Source: a bacterium
Lineage (GTDB): Bacteria > UBP14 > UBA6098 > JAFGQG01
Assembly: GCA_016930435.1 (NCBI GenBank)
Contig: JAFGGQ010000096.1
Coordinates: forward strand, 14,436 to 78,435
Direction: 5' to 3'
DNA length: 64,000 nucleotides
The notes beneath the pieces were generated by a model, which was given only the letters and a program-made list of their open reading frames with translations, was not told the origin of the DNA and made no database searches. The position numbers and the translations under genes are program-made. How positions within the stretch are numbered: the stretch's first letter is position 1; every line of letters starts with the position of its first letter. Shown in pieces: positions 53,211 to 62,447 of the stretch.

Positions 53211-54500
53211 TTAACGGAGGATTTTATTGTCGGTATCCAAAAAGAAAAACTGCGGTACAAATGTGTTATTTATGAGATATTCTTCACGCCAATCCTGTTC
53301 ATCCATAAAATACAGGTCTTCCGCAACCATCCTGTCCATCATTAAATGGTCCTCGGACAGCTCTTCGAGCGGGACTATGATCACAGCAAAATCCTGGCTG
53401 TCAGGGGCGAGTTCCCTGGCTAAAATAATGGTTTCCACCATGGAAAACAGGGACTTTTCGCTGATAACCGCTATCAACTTGGGAATATTTAAACTAGTTA
53501 GTTTCCGTCTTATTGAATGATCAGAATTTATTAATGTAAAATCGGGGAAGGTCTCCCCAATCCGGAAAAGAGGGTTTAATTCTGCAGTGTTTTTTGGGAT
53601 AAAATGCGCCCTGAAATGGTCGAAGATACGAAAAGCCTGTGATACCATGCTTCTTCTGTAATACAGATCAGCACAGAACCCGATGACATCCTTAGGATCG
53701 ACACGGCCGGAAAGAACACCAGTCCATTCTTCCACTCCGGAAAGAATATAATCCTGGTAAAGGTCTTTTGCCGCCTTTATATCTTTTTGTTCTTCATCCA
53801 CATAGCTCACATATTCATGCATCATGAAATACTGATAGCACAGCTCCGCAAGCATATCGCTATTTTGTAGTATGGCAAAATTAGCATCAACGAACCGAAC
53901 AAACTCTTGTCTCCTAACATCCAATTCTTCAGTGGTTTTTAAACTGTATGTACTGTTTTTCATTACCCGGGCTTCAAGAAGGGTTCTGGCATAAATGTAT
54001 TCAGATTTTTTTAAATTTCCAATCTGGTTTTGAAGTCGTTCACCTAATTCTGACATTTCTATTTGTAAATGGCTGCTATCTGAATCATGGTTATTCAGGG
54101 ACTGCAACTTTTCTTTCAAACCGAATAATTGACCCTCGATTTGATTATAGGTAAGCAGCCACTCATATAAGAATTCATTTTCAGGTGAATTTTTAAAAAC
54201 AGGGGGATCGTCGGGATTGATAAAGGTTAATTTAATATCGCCCGTTATGATCACCGGGTATTGTAAATTATTGCTTAATTTCAGCAATGCAAAACCACCA
54301 TAATCAGTGTTGATTTCGAGTATCGACCCGGAATCGACATAAGTACTTTCAATGGTGAAACCCCAAAACTTTTCAAAACCTTTTAGGCTGATACCGGTCG
54401 GGACACCGGACTCGATAGTTATTGTATTTGCCTTTAGCATGGGCATACAGGACAAAATAGTAATTATTATGAGGACTATTGATATTCGTTTTTTTTTCAT
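53211..54500 (-). CDS. exported protein with a degenerate thioredoxin-like domain
   Basis: 429 residues. Signal KKKRISIVLIIITILSCMPML. An N-terminal beta domain and a helical middle (about 115-300, with coiled-coil-like LQIEMSELGERLQNQIGNLKKSEY) resemble the DUF4369/TlpA-type proteins of Bacteroidetes. The C-terminal domain starts FRIGETFPDFTLINSDHSIRR and ends TFVPQFFFLDTDNK, a thioredoxin-fold with the cis-Pro strand, but the CxxC position reads SEKSLFSMVET without cysteines. So it keeps the fold and has lost redox chemistry. Envelope-located; function unknown. Confidence 0.7.
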   Translation of the reverse strand: MKKKRISIVLIIITILSCMPMLKANTITIESGVPTGISLKGFEKFWGFTIESTYVDSGSILEINTDYGGFALLKLSNNLQYPVIITGDIKLTFINPDDPPVFKNSPENEFLYEWLLTYNQIEGQLFGLKEKLQSLNNHDSDSSHLQIEMSELGERLQNQIGNLKKSEYIYARTLLEARVMKNSTYSLKTTEELDVRRQEFVRFVDANFAILQNSDMLAELCYQYFMMHEYVSYVDEEQKDIKAAKDLYQDYILSGVEEWTGVLSGRVDPKDVIGFCADLYYRRSMVSQAFRIFDHFRAHFIPKNTAELNPLFRIGETFPDFTLINSDHSIRRKLTSLNIPKLIAVISEKSLFSMVETIILARELAPDSQDFAVIIVPLEELSEDHLMMDRMVAEDLYFMDEQDWREEYLINNTFVPQFFFLDTDNKILR

Positions 54501-54959
54501 TTCTATTGACCGGCAAACACGGGTTTTTGCCCCTGCATTTATAGCTTTTGGTTAATATGCAATTTAGTGGGATAGTATCATAAAAAAAATTACCAGCTAT
54601 CCATTAGTTCAATTTATTTGAATTATCAATCTTTAGTGCCATTTTTTTTAATAAATTCGCACATTAGCAATAAATATATATCCTGAATCGGGAATGTAAA
54701 GGTGAAAATATGCGGAAATCTGCCTGGTGAAAACAGGCCGGAATATTCACTTGACAGTAATATGTTAACAATTAAATTTGCAATAATAAGATTAACGGTT
54801 ATTAAATGTTCAATCGGGATTATCCCCTAAAACATTCAGCCTGGTAATGGTTATGATATAAGGCAGGCTATCGGGCGTATGGAACCGAAAATGATCTGGG
54901 TGCCGTAGCACCGGCGGATTGCTGTTTATAGGCGAGCCAGGAGTATATAAGAGATAATT
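54501..54959. other. non-coding spacer
   Basis: 459 AT-rich bases between the thioredoxin-like gene and a transposase remnant. The first part must hold the promoter of the minus-strand gene ending the block. I see no RNA, repeat or credible gene; an open frame on the minus strand (54810-55028) is an antisense run over the transposase remnant and is not believed. Confidence 0.35.
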
Positions 54960-55061
54960 ATGATTAAAGAAGCTATGGAAAAATATAAAATAGCAGATAA
55001 AAAAGCAAACAATTTCGGAGGACTTCATCTACTTTCTGAATTATTACGCCAAATTCTGTAA
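54960..55061 (+). pseudogene. transposase N-terminal fragment (IS1380/IS1634-like), third relic
   Basis: Frame MIKEAMEKYKIADKKANNFG then GLHLLSELLRQIL and a TAA. The part KYKIADKKA matches VEIKYEKVDKKA of relic B, and FGGLHLLSELLRQ is typical of IS4-superfamily (IS1380-like) transposases. Only 33 residues remain and no inverted repeat is visible here. Confidence 0.55.
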
Positions 55062-55073
55062 TTATCTTAAAAG

Positions 55074-56018
55074 CTATTTGGTTAGTTCTTCTAACCATTC
55101 TTCGTAGTGGTACTGTGCGTTATCTACAGTTTCACCGGGGATAAAGAGCATCCTTCCGTTAACGGAGAAGTAATATGGTGGTCCCGGCACATTATCCTGA
55201 GTGATCACCAGGTCCCATGCGGGTGAGTTGTAGTCCAGGTTCCACCCGCCGGTGGGCGAATACCAGAGCCGGAAGTTCTCGGGGGGGTTCAGCATAATCA
55301 TGAACAGCGCATTCTGTACAATCCCGGCGAAATAGGGTTTATGGATATAGTAATTAGTATAATTACCGGAACCACCTGCCTCTTCAACCCAGAATGAACC
55401 ATGGTATTCTGCTGCTGCTCTCAGCCAGCGTGGGGTGAGGTCGCCCCCGGTGTATCCCCTGAAATAGAGGTGGGGATCTTGCGGATCGTACATATAGGAT
55501 GCGAACAGTGCGGTGAAATCGGCTTGCCAGGCCAAAAAGACCGGTGCGCGGTGCAGCCAGAACTGAAAATAAAAATCCACTGCTGGTGGGTTTTGCTTCA
55601 GGGTATATTGGAGCAAGGCCTCGATTTCCTTTCGAGTGGTGGGTTCCTGGTAAAGCTCCACGGTGGTATCGTCCACCTGGTTAAGGTAAATGGGTTCATA
55701 GCGAGGTTCGGCTTTTTGTTCCCAGGTGGTATCTTCCACGCCGCTAAGGGCGGTTGTTTCGTAATTTAAGCCGGCAAGGAATGGCACGAAAATGTCCTGT
55801 TCCGGCTGATTTATGTGGCGGAGTCTTGCAATGCCGTTGAGTCCCTCGGGATGGTCGCCGTATTCAGAGAGAACGCCATTATCCACGAAGTGAGCGGTTA
55901 GAACCCCGTTACTGATGATGATAACATTTCCCGTTTGGGGTTCTGGTTCTTCTTCGCAGCCCGATAGAATAAGCATTATCAGAAGCATTCCCCAAAGCAA
56001 GCACAGGTTTTTATTCAC
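55074..56018 (-). CDS. uncharacterised lipoprotein
   Basis: 314 residues. Signal ends in the lipobox ILSGC (Cys21). The mature protein is mostly beta (VIIISNGVLTAHFVDNGVLSEYGDHPEG, DTTVELYQEPTTRKEIEALLQY, VDFYFQFWLHRAPVFLAWQADFTALF) and rich in Trp/Tyr, suggesting a sugar-binding-like beta sandwich such as those in CAZyme-related proteins. I cannot assign a family. It follows the propeller gene by 17 bases on the same strand and should be co-transcribed. Confidence 0.6.
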   Translation of the reverse strand: MNKNLCLLWGMLLIMLILSGCEEEPEPQTGNVIIISNGVLTAHFVDNGVLSEYGDHPEGLNGIARLRHINQPEQDIFVPFLAGLNYETTALSGVEDTTWEQKAEPRYEPIYLNQVDDTTVELYQEPTTRKEIEALLQYTLKQNPPAVDFYFQFWLHRAPVFLAWQADFTALFASYMYDPQDPHLYFRGYTGGDLTPRWLRAAAEYHGSFWVEEAGGSGNYTNYYIHKPYFAGIVQNALFMIMLNPPENFRLWYSPTGGWNLDYNSPAWDLVITQDNVPGPPYYFSVNGRMLFIPGETVDNAQYHYEEWLEELTK

Positions 56019-56035
56019 TATGTTAAAACCGGAGG

Positions 56036-57196
56036 TCAGAGTTTTCCCTTAGAATCGGTTTTAATGAGGTAGAAATCGCGTCCCATATCCCGGAAGGATT
56101 CGGTCCAGCCGGCGATTATGTATCCTCCATCGGAGGTCTGGTGGATGGCCGTTCCCCAATCCCACAGTGGTCCGCCGTAGGAGCGGTCCCATTCTTTACG
56201 TCCCTGTTCATCGAGTTTGATCAGCCAAACATCATGCATGCCATGTTCTCCTTCGGTAGCGCTCCAGCCCACTACGGCGTAGCCTCCTTCCGCGGTCTGA
56301 ACAATGTAATCGCTGTAATCCCAGTCCTTTCCCCCGAAGGTTCGGGTCCAGAGGGTGTCACCGTGAGGGTCGAACTTCATTATCCAGAAGTCGGATTTTC
56401 CGCGTCCGAAAGTCCAGGTATAACCTTCGGCGATATAGCAACTGTCGGAGGTTAGGGCGATAGTTGAGCCCACTTCGTGGCTTCGGCCGCCGTAAGTCTT
56501 TTTCCAGATGAGGTCGCCGATGGAATTTAATTTAAGTAAAAAGACATCATAAGAATCAGCGGGTGTGTTCTGGGAATGGCCGATAATTACGTATCCTTCG
56601 TCAGGGGCTTCCACAACGGAATGGCCTATTTCCGCGCCGGGTCCGCCATATTTCCGGGTCCACAGGGTATCTCCATTGAGGTCCAGCCGTATCACCCAAA
56701 GGTCATCGTCATCAGCCCCGAATGATTCCGTATTTCCAACTATGGTAAAATTCCCGTTGGGGCTTTGAAGAACTGAACGGGCAATGTCAGATGCGGTTCC
56801 GCCCAGCACCCTTGTCCATACCGTGTCCCCTACATCGGTAAATTTCAATATCCAGGCATCCTGGGAGCCCTTGCCAAAAGAGCGTGTCCAGCCTACCAAA
56901 AGATAATCACCATCAAGGGTATGAATGAGGGCGTTGGGAAAATCTTCATATTCACCGCCAAATGTACGGGTCCATACCGTGTCTCCCTCTGAATTTAGGC
57001 GCAGAACCCAGATGTCGGAAGTGCCAGCTCCGAAGGAATAAGTATAACCGGTCAGTAAAAAACCCCCATCTGCGGTTTGAAGTACGGCTGTTGCTCCTTC
57101 ATCCTTCGGACCACCGTATGAGCGTTCCCATCCAGACAGGCAAGGATTGCACCAGAACACGATAAGTATTAGAAAAGATAAAGCTATAACTCGCAT
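56036..57196 (-). CDS. exported seven-repeat beta-propeller without a sorting domain
   Basis: 386 residues. Signal RVIALSFLILIVFWCNPCLS, then about seven repeats of about 50 residues built on GWERSYGG, ADGGFLLTGYTYSFGAGTSDIWVLRL and NSEGDTVWTRTFGG. It is a paralogue of the protein at 62448, which carries the same repeats plus an NPFN sorting domain; this one stops at TDSKGKL after the last blade, so it should stay in the periplasm or be anchored otherwise. Probably binds proteins or carbohydrate. Confidence 0.75.
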   Translation of the reverse strand: MRVIALSFLILIVFWCNPCLSGWERSYGGPKDEGATAVLQTADGGFLLTGYTYSFGAGTSDIWVLRLNSEGDTVWTRTFGGEYEDFPNALIHTLDGDYLLVGWTRSFGKGSQDAWILKFTDVGDTVWTRVLGGTASDIARSVLQSPNGNFTIVGNTESFGADDDDLWVIRLDLNGDTLWTRKYGGPGAEIGHSVVEAPDEGYVIIGHSQNTPADSYDVFLLKLNSIGDLIWKKTYGGRSHEVGSTIALTSDSCYIAEGYTWTFGRGKSDFWIMKFDPHGDTLWTRTFGGKDWDYSDYIVQTAEGGYAVVGWSATEGEHGMHDVWLIKLDEQGRKEWDRSYGGPLWDWGTAIHQTSDGGYIIAGWTESFRDMGRDFYLIKTDSKGKL

Positions 57197-57551
57197 TTAA
57201 ATAACCATTGATTGCAATGTTCGGGTTTTTCAATTCCCCAAAGAACTACTAACTTATTTTAAATGATAAAGCTTTTTTGTCAATGAAAAACATACCATTA
57301 TTATTGTTTCACATATTCTCAGGCATGCCAGGCGATTAGTTGATTATCTTATTTTCATCTAAGGGGAAATATCAGAAAACACCGGATTGTGGATCCAATT
57401 AGGTCTTGATCTAATTCAAGCAGGTTTTTAACCCAAAATTAATAAAACCTTTATCAAAAATTGACAATCCGGTAATAATTTCCAAGCATAAGGATAATAA
57501 GTTAGGGCAATTAATGTACTCAGGTTAAGAAAATATATGAAAATTATAGAA
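57197..57551. other. spacer upstream of the two-component system
   Basis: AT-rich non-coding stretch. No RNA gene, repeat or Pho box (CTGTCAT-type direct repeat) is visible. It leads into the consensus promoter at 57552-57580. Confidence 0.4.
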
Positions 57552-57580
57552 TTGACAAAAGCATTCCAACGGCTTATAAT
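57552..57580 (+). promoter_or_regulatory. perfect sigma70 consensus promoter of the two-component system
   Basis: TTGACA (57552-57557), exactly 17 bases, TATAAT (57575-57580). Transcription would begin near 57587, 23 bases before the response-regulator ATG. It is the only perfect match to both boxes that I found in the window. Confidence 0.85.
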
Positions 57581-57609
57581 AACAATAAAATATACCGGGA
57601 AAAATTATT

Positions 57610-58287
57610 ATGGGGAAATTAATATATGTAGTTGATGATGATCCGGACATTCTTGAACTGGTATCTATATTCATGGAAAAATCCGGGTTTGAAGTCAAAG
57701 AATTCAGCAATGCGGAACCACTCTTTGAGATGATCCAGAGAAGGCCTCCTGACCTGATTATTCTGGATTTAATGCTTCCGGACATGGATGGTTTTGAGAT
57801 CTGTAAGAACCTCAAGATGGATAGTAGATTATCGCATATACCGGTCATTATGCTTACTGCCCGTGTAGATGAGACCGACCGGGTGTTGGGCCTGGAACTG
57901 GGCGCGGATGATTATGTTACCAAACCCTTTTCGCCCCGTGAATTAGAGGCCCGGGTGAAGGCTGTTCTGCGGCGGCAGGGGAATAAGGAGTCAGGGAATA
58001 AAATCGTAATTGATGACATCCTGGAGATCAACCTCCAAAAATACGAAGTACTCCTGGAGGGAAAAAGCCTGGATCTGACCCCAACAGAATTTAAGATACT
58101 GAGTCTCCTGGCTTCGAAAAGGGGATGGGTTTTTAGCCGCGAACAGATACTAAATCACCTTTGGGGGGACGAAAAGGCGGTATTGGACAGGACTATCGAC
58201 GTCCACATCAAAAACCTGAGGGATAAACTGGGTAGATTTAACAACCTGATTAAAAATATTCGCGGTGTGGGCTACAAGCTGGAATAA
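57610..58287 (+). CDS. OmpR/PhoB-family response regulator
   Basis: 225 residues. Receiver domain LIYVVDDDPDILELVS with the phosphorylation site LIILDLMLPDMDG (Asp53) and K in YVTKPFSPREL; C-terminal winged helix (LDLTPTEFKILSLLASKRGWVFSREQIL, RTIDVHIKNLRDKLG, IRGVGYKLE). It is regulated by the kinase encoded one base overlapping it, and binds target promoters as a phosphorylated dimer. Which stimulus is unknown; the PhoB-like subtype is a guess from domain form and its PhoR-like partner. Confidence 0.95.
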   Translation: MGKLIYVVDDDPDILELVSIFMEKSGFEVKEFSNAEPLFEMIQRRPPDLIILDLMLPDMDGFEICKNLKMDSRLSHIPVIMLTARVDETDRVLGLELGADDYVTKPFSPRELEARVKAVLRRQGNKESGNKIVIDDILEINLQKYEVLLEGKSLDLTPTEFKILSLLASKRGWVFSREQILNHLWGDEKAVLDRTIDVHIKNLRDKLGRFNNLIKNIRGVGYKLE

Positions 58288-60020
58288 TGAGAAGATCCAT
58301 TTTTGCTAAAGTATTTCTGGGTTATCTCCTGATTATCGTTATACTAACCCTTCTGCTGTTAGGGTTATCCTTTAAAACAATCAGGGGTTTTTATTTAGAT
58401 AATCAAAGGCGAAACCTTGAGAGTATAACCCGGTTCTTATCGCCCTTGATAACCCCACTTATACAGAATGAAGAATTCTGGGCGTTGGATAGTATGGTGA
58501 AGGACCTTGGCCGGGATTCCCAAACCAGGATCACCATCGTTTTACCCGACGGCAAAGTGATCGCGGATTCTGATAAAGACCCGTCTTTGATGGAAAACCA
58601 CCGGGAGCGTATCGAGATTAAGCAGGCCCTGAACCGGCCCTCCGGTTCATCCCTGCGCTACAGCGAGACGGTGGAAACCAATATGCTATACGTCGCCAGC
58701 AGTATAATCGCCGGAGACCAGATCCTTGGGGTGCTACGGGTTAGTCTTTATCTGGAAAGCATAAAAAAGCTTCTGGACCGTCTGATGGTGCGTATCATTT
58801 CCATAAGCCTGATCCTGCTCTTTATCGCCTTACTGGTATCCTATACTTTTTCCCGGGGGCTCCTGCGGCCTATCAAAGCATTGTCCGATGCCTCCCGCCA
58901 AATAGCACAAGGGGACCTGGATAACAAGGTGCTGCTATATAAAAATGATGAATTGGGAGACCTCGCTAAGAACTTCAACCTGATGACCGAGGAACTCAAA
59001 AACCTGGTCACAAAACTTTCCCAAAAGCAGGATCAGCTAACCAGTATTATCTCCTCGATTCAAACCGGTCTCCTGGTGATCAATAAAAAGGGGGCAATTA
59101 TTCTTTGTAACAAGAGCCTTGAGGAGATGGTCAATGTCCCCGAACCTGAAGGCAAACTGTACTGGGAAGTGATCCGGGAGCCCAATCTGGTGTCCATGCT
59201 GCGCTCCCCCATGGAAAGTAAAGCCGTTAAGACCGGTGAGATCAGCCTGAACGACCGTATATTTTCGGTCAGCATTACCTCTACCGGGCAAGAGCAAGAA
59301 CTGGTAGTAGTCTTCCACGATATCACCGCCCTCAAGAATCTGGAAAGGGTAAAAAAAGATTTTGTAGTGAATGTTTCTCACGAGCTGCGAACCCCACTGA
59401 CCTCGATCAAGGGCTATCTGAGTATTCTGGAGGAGATGTGCAACTCTGAGCAGGGTAAGTATTTGGAGGTGGTTAAACGGCACACTGAACGGCTTATATC
59501 CATCGTCCAGGACCTTCTGGTCCTTTCCAGCCTGGAGGAGCGTAAACCCAAATTGAATATTGTCAATATCCATGCGCAGGACCTTATCGAAAATATGAAG
59601 CTGATGTTCGGCCCCAGGATTTCAGAGAAAAACCTGAAACTAAGGGTGGAGCTCGACCCCGAGTTGCATGCTTTCCGGGGAGATTTTTTCTACCTTGAAG
59701 AAATGCTTGGCAACCTGGTGGACAATGCCATTAAATATACCGAAAAGGGGGAAATCCATCTTTACTTCACGACAAAGGATAGTAATGTTGTCATAGAAGT
59801 GCGGGATACCGGCATAGGTATTGGCGCTGAAAACCTGGACCGCATCTTCGAACGCTTCTATGTGGTTGACAAATCCCGCTCCCGGGAGATGGGGGGCACC
59901 GGATTGGGATTATCCATAGTCAAACATATAGTATTGCTGCACAGCGGCGATATCAGAGTGAAAAGCATTCCGGGTGAGGGAACCGTATTTACAATAACCA
60001 TCCCGCTAAGTTTCTCCTGA
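58287..60020 (+). CDS. PhoR-like sensor histidine kinase
   Basis: 577 residues. Two membrane segments (about 7-28 and 165-188) flank a periplasmic sensor domain; then HAMP (LLRPIKALSDASRQIAQGDLDNKV), a PAS domain (SIISSIQTGLLVINKKGAIILCNKSLEEM), HisKA (VVNVSHELRTPLTSIKGYL, His) and HATPase_c (LVDNAIKYTEKGEIHLYF, DTGIGIGAENLDRIFERFY, GGTGLGLSIVK). Fully equipped and likely active. The TAA/ATG overlap with the response-regulator gene shows translational coupling. Confidence 0.95.
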   Translation: MRRSIFAKVFLGYLLIIVILTLLLLGLSFKTIRGFYLDNQRRNLESITRFLSPLITPLIQNEEFWALDSMVKDLGRDSQTRITIVLPDGKVIADSDKDPSLMENHRERIEIKQALNRPSGSSLRYSETVETNMLYVASSIIAGDQILGVLRVSLYLESIKKLLDRLMVRIISISLILLFIALLVSYTFSRGLLRPIKALSDASRQIAQGDLDNKVLLYKNDELGDLAKNFNLMTEELKNLVTKLSQKQDQLTSIISSIQTGLLVINKKGAIILCNKSLEEMVNVPEPEGKLYWEVIREPNLVSMLRSPMESKAVKTGEISLNDRIFSVSITSTGQEQELVVVFHDITALKNLERVKKDFVVNVSHELRTPLTSIKGYLSILEEMCNSEQGKYLEVVKRHTERLISIVQDLLVLSSLEERKPKLNIVNIHAQDLIENMKLMFGPRISEKNLKLRVELDPELHAFRGDFFYLEEMLGNLVDNAIKYTEKGEIHLYFTTKDSNVVIEVRDTGIGIGAENLDRIFERFYVVDKSRSREMGGTGLGLSIVKHIVLLHSGDIRVKSIPGEGTVFTITIPLSFS

Positions 60021-60109
60021 AAGTCAGACATTAATTTGGAAAATATTATATATTTTTCTTGCCCCGAAATGTAGTAGTTGTATATTGCTACTATTAACCA
60101 GGAGGAGTG

Positions 60110-60961
60110 ATGGACTATGAAAATGTTAAATTGTTGATGGAGATCGGTTTTAATGAGCTTGAGGCCCGTGTATATCTCTCTTTACTTCAGGAACCCAACT
60201 CCACCGGATACCGTATTGCCAAGTTGTTGGGCAAACCGGTGCCAAACACCTACAAGGCTATGGAGGCGCTTATGAGCAAGGGGGCAATTATTCGTGATGA
60301 CACTTCAAGGCCTCAGTTATATGCCGCTATTCCTATTAAAGAGTATCTGGATCAATTAGAGCGCAATTTTGAGGTAAGGCGAGTGAGGCTAGAGAAGAGC
60401 CTTCGGGATATGGGTTCCCTAGAGAAGCAGGAGGGTATTTTTCGTTTGCACAATATTGACCAGCTTTTTGAGAGGGGTCTTAACATGCTGCAGAGTGCCC
60501 GTGATGTAGTCCTTGTAGATGTTAAGCGGGGTGTTTTGGAGAAGATCCAGTCACTGCTTGAAAGGACTGCCCGGAAGGGGGTAAAAGTATTGATACAGGG
60601 CCCGGACCAGCCTGTATCCGGATGCGAGGTAATTCCCATCAGCAGGAAGGTTGAAGAGAATCCCTATGCCTGGTTCAATATGGTTGTGGATGGGGAGCAG
60701 TATCTTTCTTCACTGGTCAAGGAGAACGAGGATGGAATTTACGAAGCGTTTTGGAGCAAGAACCTTTATCTTTCCGTGACTACTCATTTTTCATATCTCA
60801 ATGAATTTGTTCTTACCCGGCTGCTGGCTATGTTAGAGGAACAGAGAAGTGGCGAGGAGATTCTTGGGGAGGTCAGGAGGTTATTCACCGAGTATTACCT
60901 TAATGCTCCTATTATAGATAAGGTTAAAAGTTTTGTTCACATTGGCGGGTATGCGAATTAG
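60110..60961 (+). CDS. TrmB-family transcriptional regulator
   Basis: 283 residues from ATG 60110 (GTG at 60107 also follows the AGGAGG). The N-terminal winged helix reads LLMEIGFNELEARVYLSLL, NSTGYRIAKLLGKPVPNTYKAMEALMSKG, the TrmB signature, followed by a linker coiled coil and a PLD-like ligand-binding domain (DVVLVDVKRGVLEKIQ). Such regulators usually sense sugars and are commoner in archaea than bacteria. It sits next to a glycosyltransferase, whose frame overlaps its end. Confidence 0.88.
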   Translation: MDYENVKLLMEIGFNELEARVYLSLLQEPNSTGYRIAKLLGKPVPNTYKAMEALMSKGAIIRDDTSRPQLYAAIPIKEYLDQLERNFEVRRVRLEKSLRDMGSLEKQEGIFRLHNIDQLFERGLNMLQSARDVVLVDVKRGVLEKIQSLLERTARKGVKVLIQGPDQPVSGCEVIPISRKVEENPYAWFNMVVDGEQYLSSLVKENEDGIYEAFWSKNLYLSVTTHFSYLNEFVLTRLLAMLEEQRSGEEILGEVRRLFTEYYLNAPIIDKVKSFVHIGGYAN

Positions 60962-61112
60962 CCGATTTATATATCGGGGCGTATTTTCCGGCAGACTATT
61001 AATTGGCATTTGTGGGAGAAAGATTTTTCTGTTAAACCGGCAGTTTTTTGTTCTTGCTAAGCGGCAATTCTCTGATAATATTTATTTATTTTTTAAAAAC
61101 TATGGAAGTGTG

Positions 61113-62324
61113 ATGGCAAAGCCAGTAATAATTTTTTTTCCATTTAATTTATTATCTCATTATTTACGCTGTTTGCAATTGGCTTGTGCACTTAGGGATG
61201 ATTATGAAGTATTATTTAGCAGTTCAGACTACGGTAATTTTGTAGAGGATATGGGATTTTCGATAATTCAGATTGAGGGGATTTCCGTAGATGAGGTAAT
61301 GAGTGGTGCCCGTGCCTTTGATTTTGGATGGATAAACCATGCCAATCTGGAGCGGGTTTTTCGGAGTCAGGTGGAGGGGATCCGGAAGCACCGCCCGTTG
61401 GCGGTGGTGGGGGACGCCGTCATCACCCTTCGAATGGCTGCGGAATACACCTGCACGCCTCATCTGGCACTGATAAATGGGTATATGTCCCGTTACTACG
61501 GCGTCCCCCGGCGGCTTCCCCGGGTTCATCCCGCCCGGAAATACGCCAGCGCACTCCCACCACAATTGTTCAATAACCTGGTTAAGCTTGCAGAGAAAGC
61601 CGCCTTCCGGATCACACACAGGCCATTCCGAAAATTACGCATGCAATACAAATTACAATCAAGATTTTCCTTCCTCCAGGAGTTCGAAGGCAACCTGAAC
61701 CTCATAGTAGATTCGCCTGTGCTATTCCCACAAAAAAAATTGCCCCAAAACTTCCGGATAATCGGGCCGCTGTACCATAGTGAAAACAAACCGGAACCGG
61801 AAATAATTAAAATGATCCACCCCGAAAAAAAGACCATCCTGATAACAATGGGATCCACCGGGGACTGGGAAAGATTGGGTTTTCTTACACAGCCTTTTCT
61901 GAAAAAATTCAACATAATTCTCTCCGGAAAGCACCGGCATACCATCAATGAGAGCAATATCTATTCCCGGGAGTTCATCAACCACTCAGCAATATTGGAT
62001 CGGGTCGATCTGGTTATATGCCAGGGGGGCAACGGATCTATCTATCAAGCACTGGCTTATGGCGTGCCTATACTCTGTATTCCGTCTATTTTCGAACATG
62101 AATGGAATACCCAGCGCGTCGTAGAGCTGGGCTACGGAGATGAGATTTATCTCGGTGAATCCCCCGTCAATATTCAAAGCAAGATTGAATATTGGTCAAA
62201 ACAAAAACAGATGCCGGGCTTCCGGGAGATCCGAAAGGTAGTTTCGGCTATGGATGCCCCCCAAAACTTCAGAAAAGAGCTACATGCATATCTTGAAAGA
62301 CGAGCTGTTCAACGAAAGGAATAG
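61113..62324 (+). CDS. GT1-type glycosyltransferase
   Basis: 403 residues from ATG 61113 (MAKPVIIFFPFNLLSHYLRCLQLACALRDDYEVLF). An upstream in-frame start (60933) would overlap the TrmB gene and is less likely. The fold is GT-B of the UGT/MGT class: N-terminal acceptor half (IQIEGISVDEVMSGARAFDFGW, RMAAEYTCTPHLALINGYMSRYYGVPRRLP), and C-terminal nucleotide-sugar half (ILITMGSTGDWERLGFL, LVICQGGNGSIYQALAYGVPILCIPSIFEHEWNTQRV, with the donor-binding GGxGxxxEALxxGVPxxxxP pattern). Substrate unknown; glycolipid or surface-polysaccharide work is plausible. Confidence 0.9.
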   Translation: MAKPVIIFFPFNLLSHYLRCLQLACALRDDYEVLFSSSDYGNFVEDMGFSIIQIEGISVDEVMSGARAFDFGWINHANLERVFRSQVEGIRKHRPLAVVGDAVITLRMAAEYTCTPHLALINGYMSRYYGVPRRLPRVHPARKYASALPPQLFNNLVKLAEKAAFRITHRPFRKLRMQYKLQSRFSFLQEFEGNLNLIVDSPVLFPQKKLPQNFRIIGPLYHSENKPEPEIIKMIHPEKKTILITMGSTGDWERLGFLTQPFLKKFNIILSGKHRHTINESNIYSREFINHSAILDRVDLVICQGGNGSIYQALAYGVPILCIPSIFEHEWNTQRVVELGYGDEIYLGESPVNIQSKIEYWSKQKQMPGFREIRKVVSAMDAPQNFRKELHAYLERRAVQRKE

Positions 62325-62345
62325 TAGTATTAATATTCTTTCTGC

Positions 62346-62372
62346 TTGACAAATTCGCCAGGTTACTAAAAT
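62346..62372 (+). promoter_or_regulatory. promoter candidate for the propeller gene at 62448
   Basis: TTGACA (62346-62351), 15-base spacer, TAAAAT (62367-62372). Perfect -35, short spacing, about 76 bases before the start. Confidence 0.35.
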
Positions 62373-62447
62373 TAAATAAAAACACTATCTTATCCGATAA
62401 ATTTAGCCGGAATAAGGGGAATATTTTTAAAAAAGGAAAACCTTGTA

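Noticed and set aside
54810-55028. 72-codon frame on the minus strand
   Set aside because: It is antisense over the transposase remnant and has no ribosome site.
60933-61112. Longer start of the glycosyltransferase overlapping TrmB
   Set aside because: The family begins at MAKPVIIFFPF; the 60 extra residues are unlike the N-terminus of such enzymes and overlap the TrmB gene.
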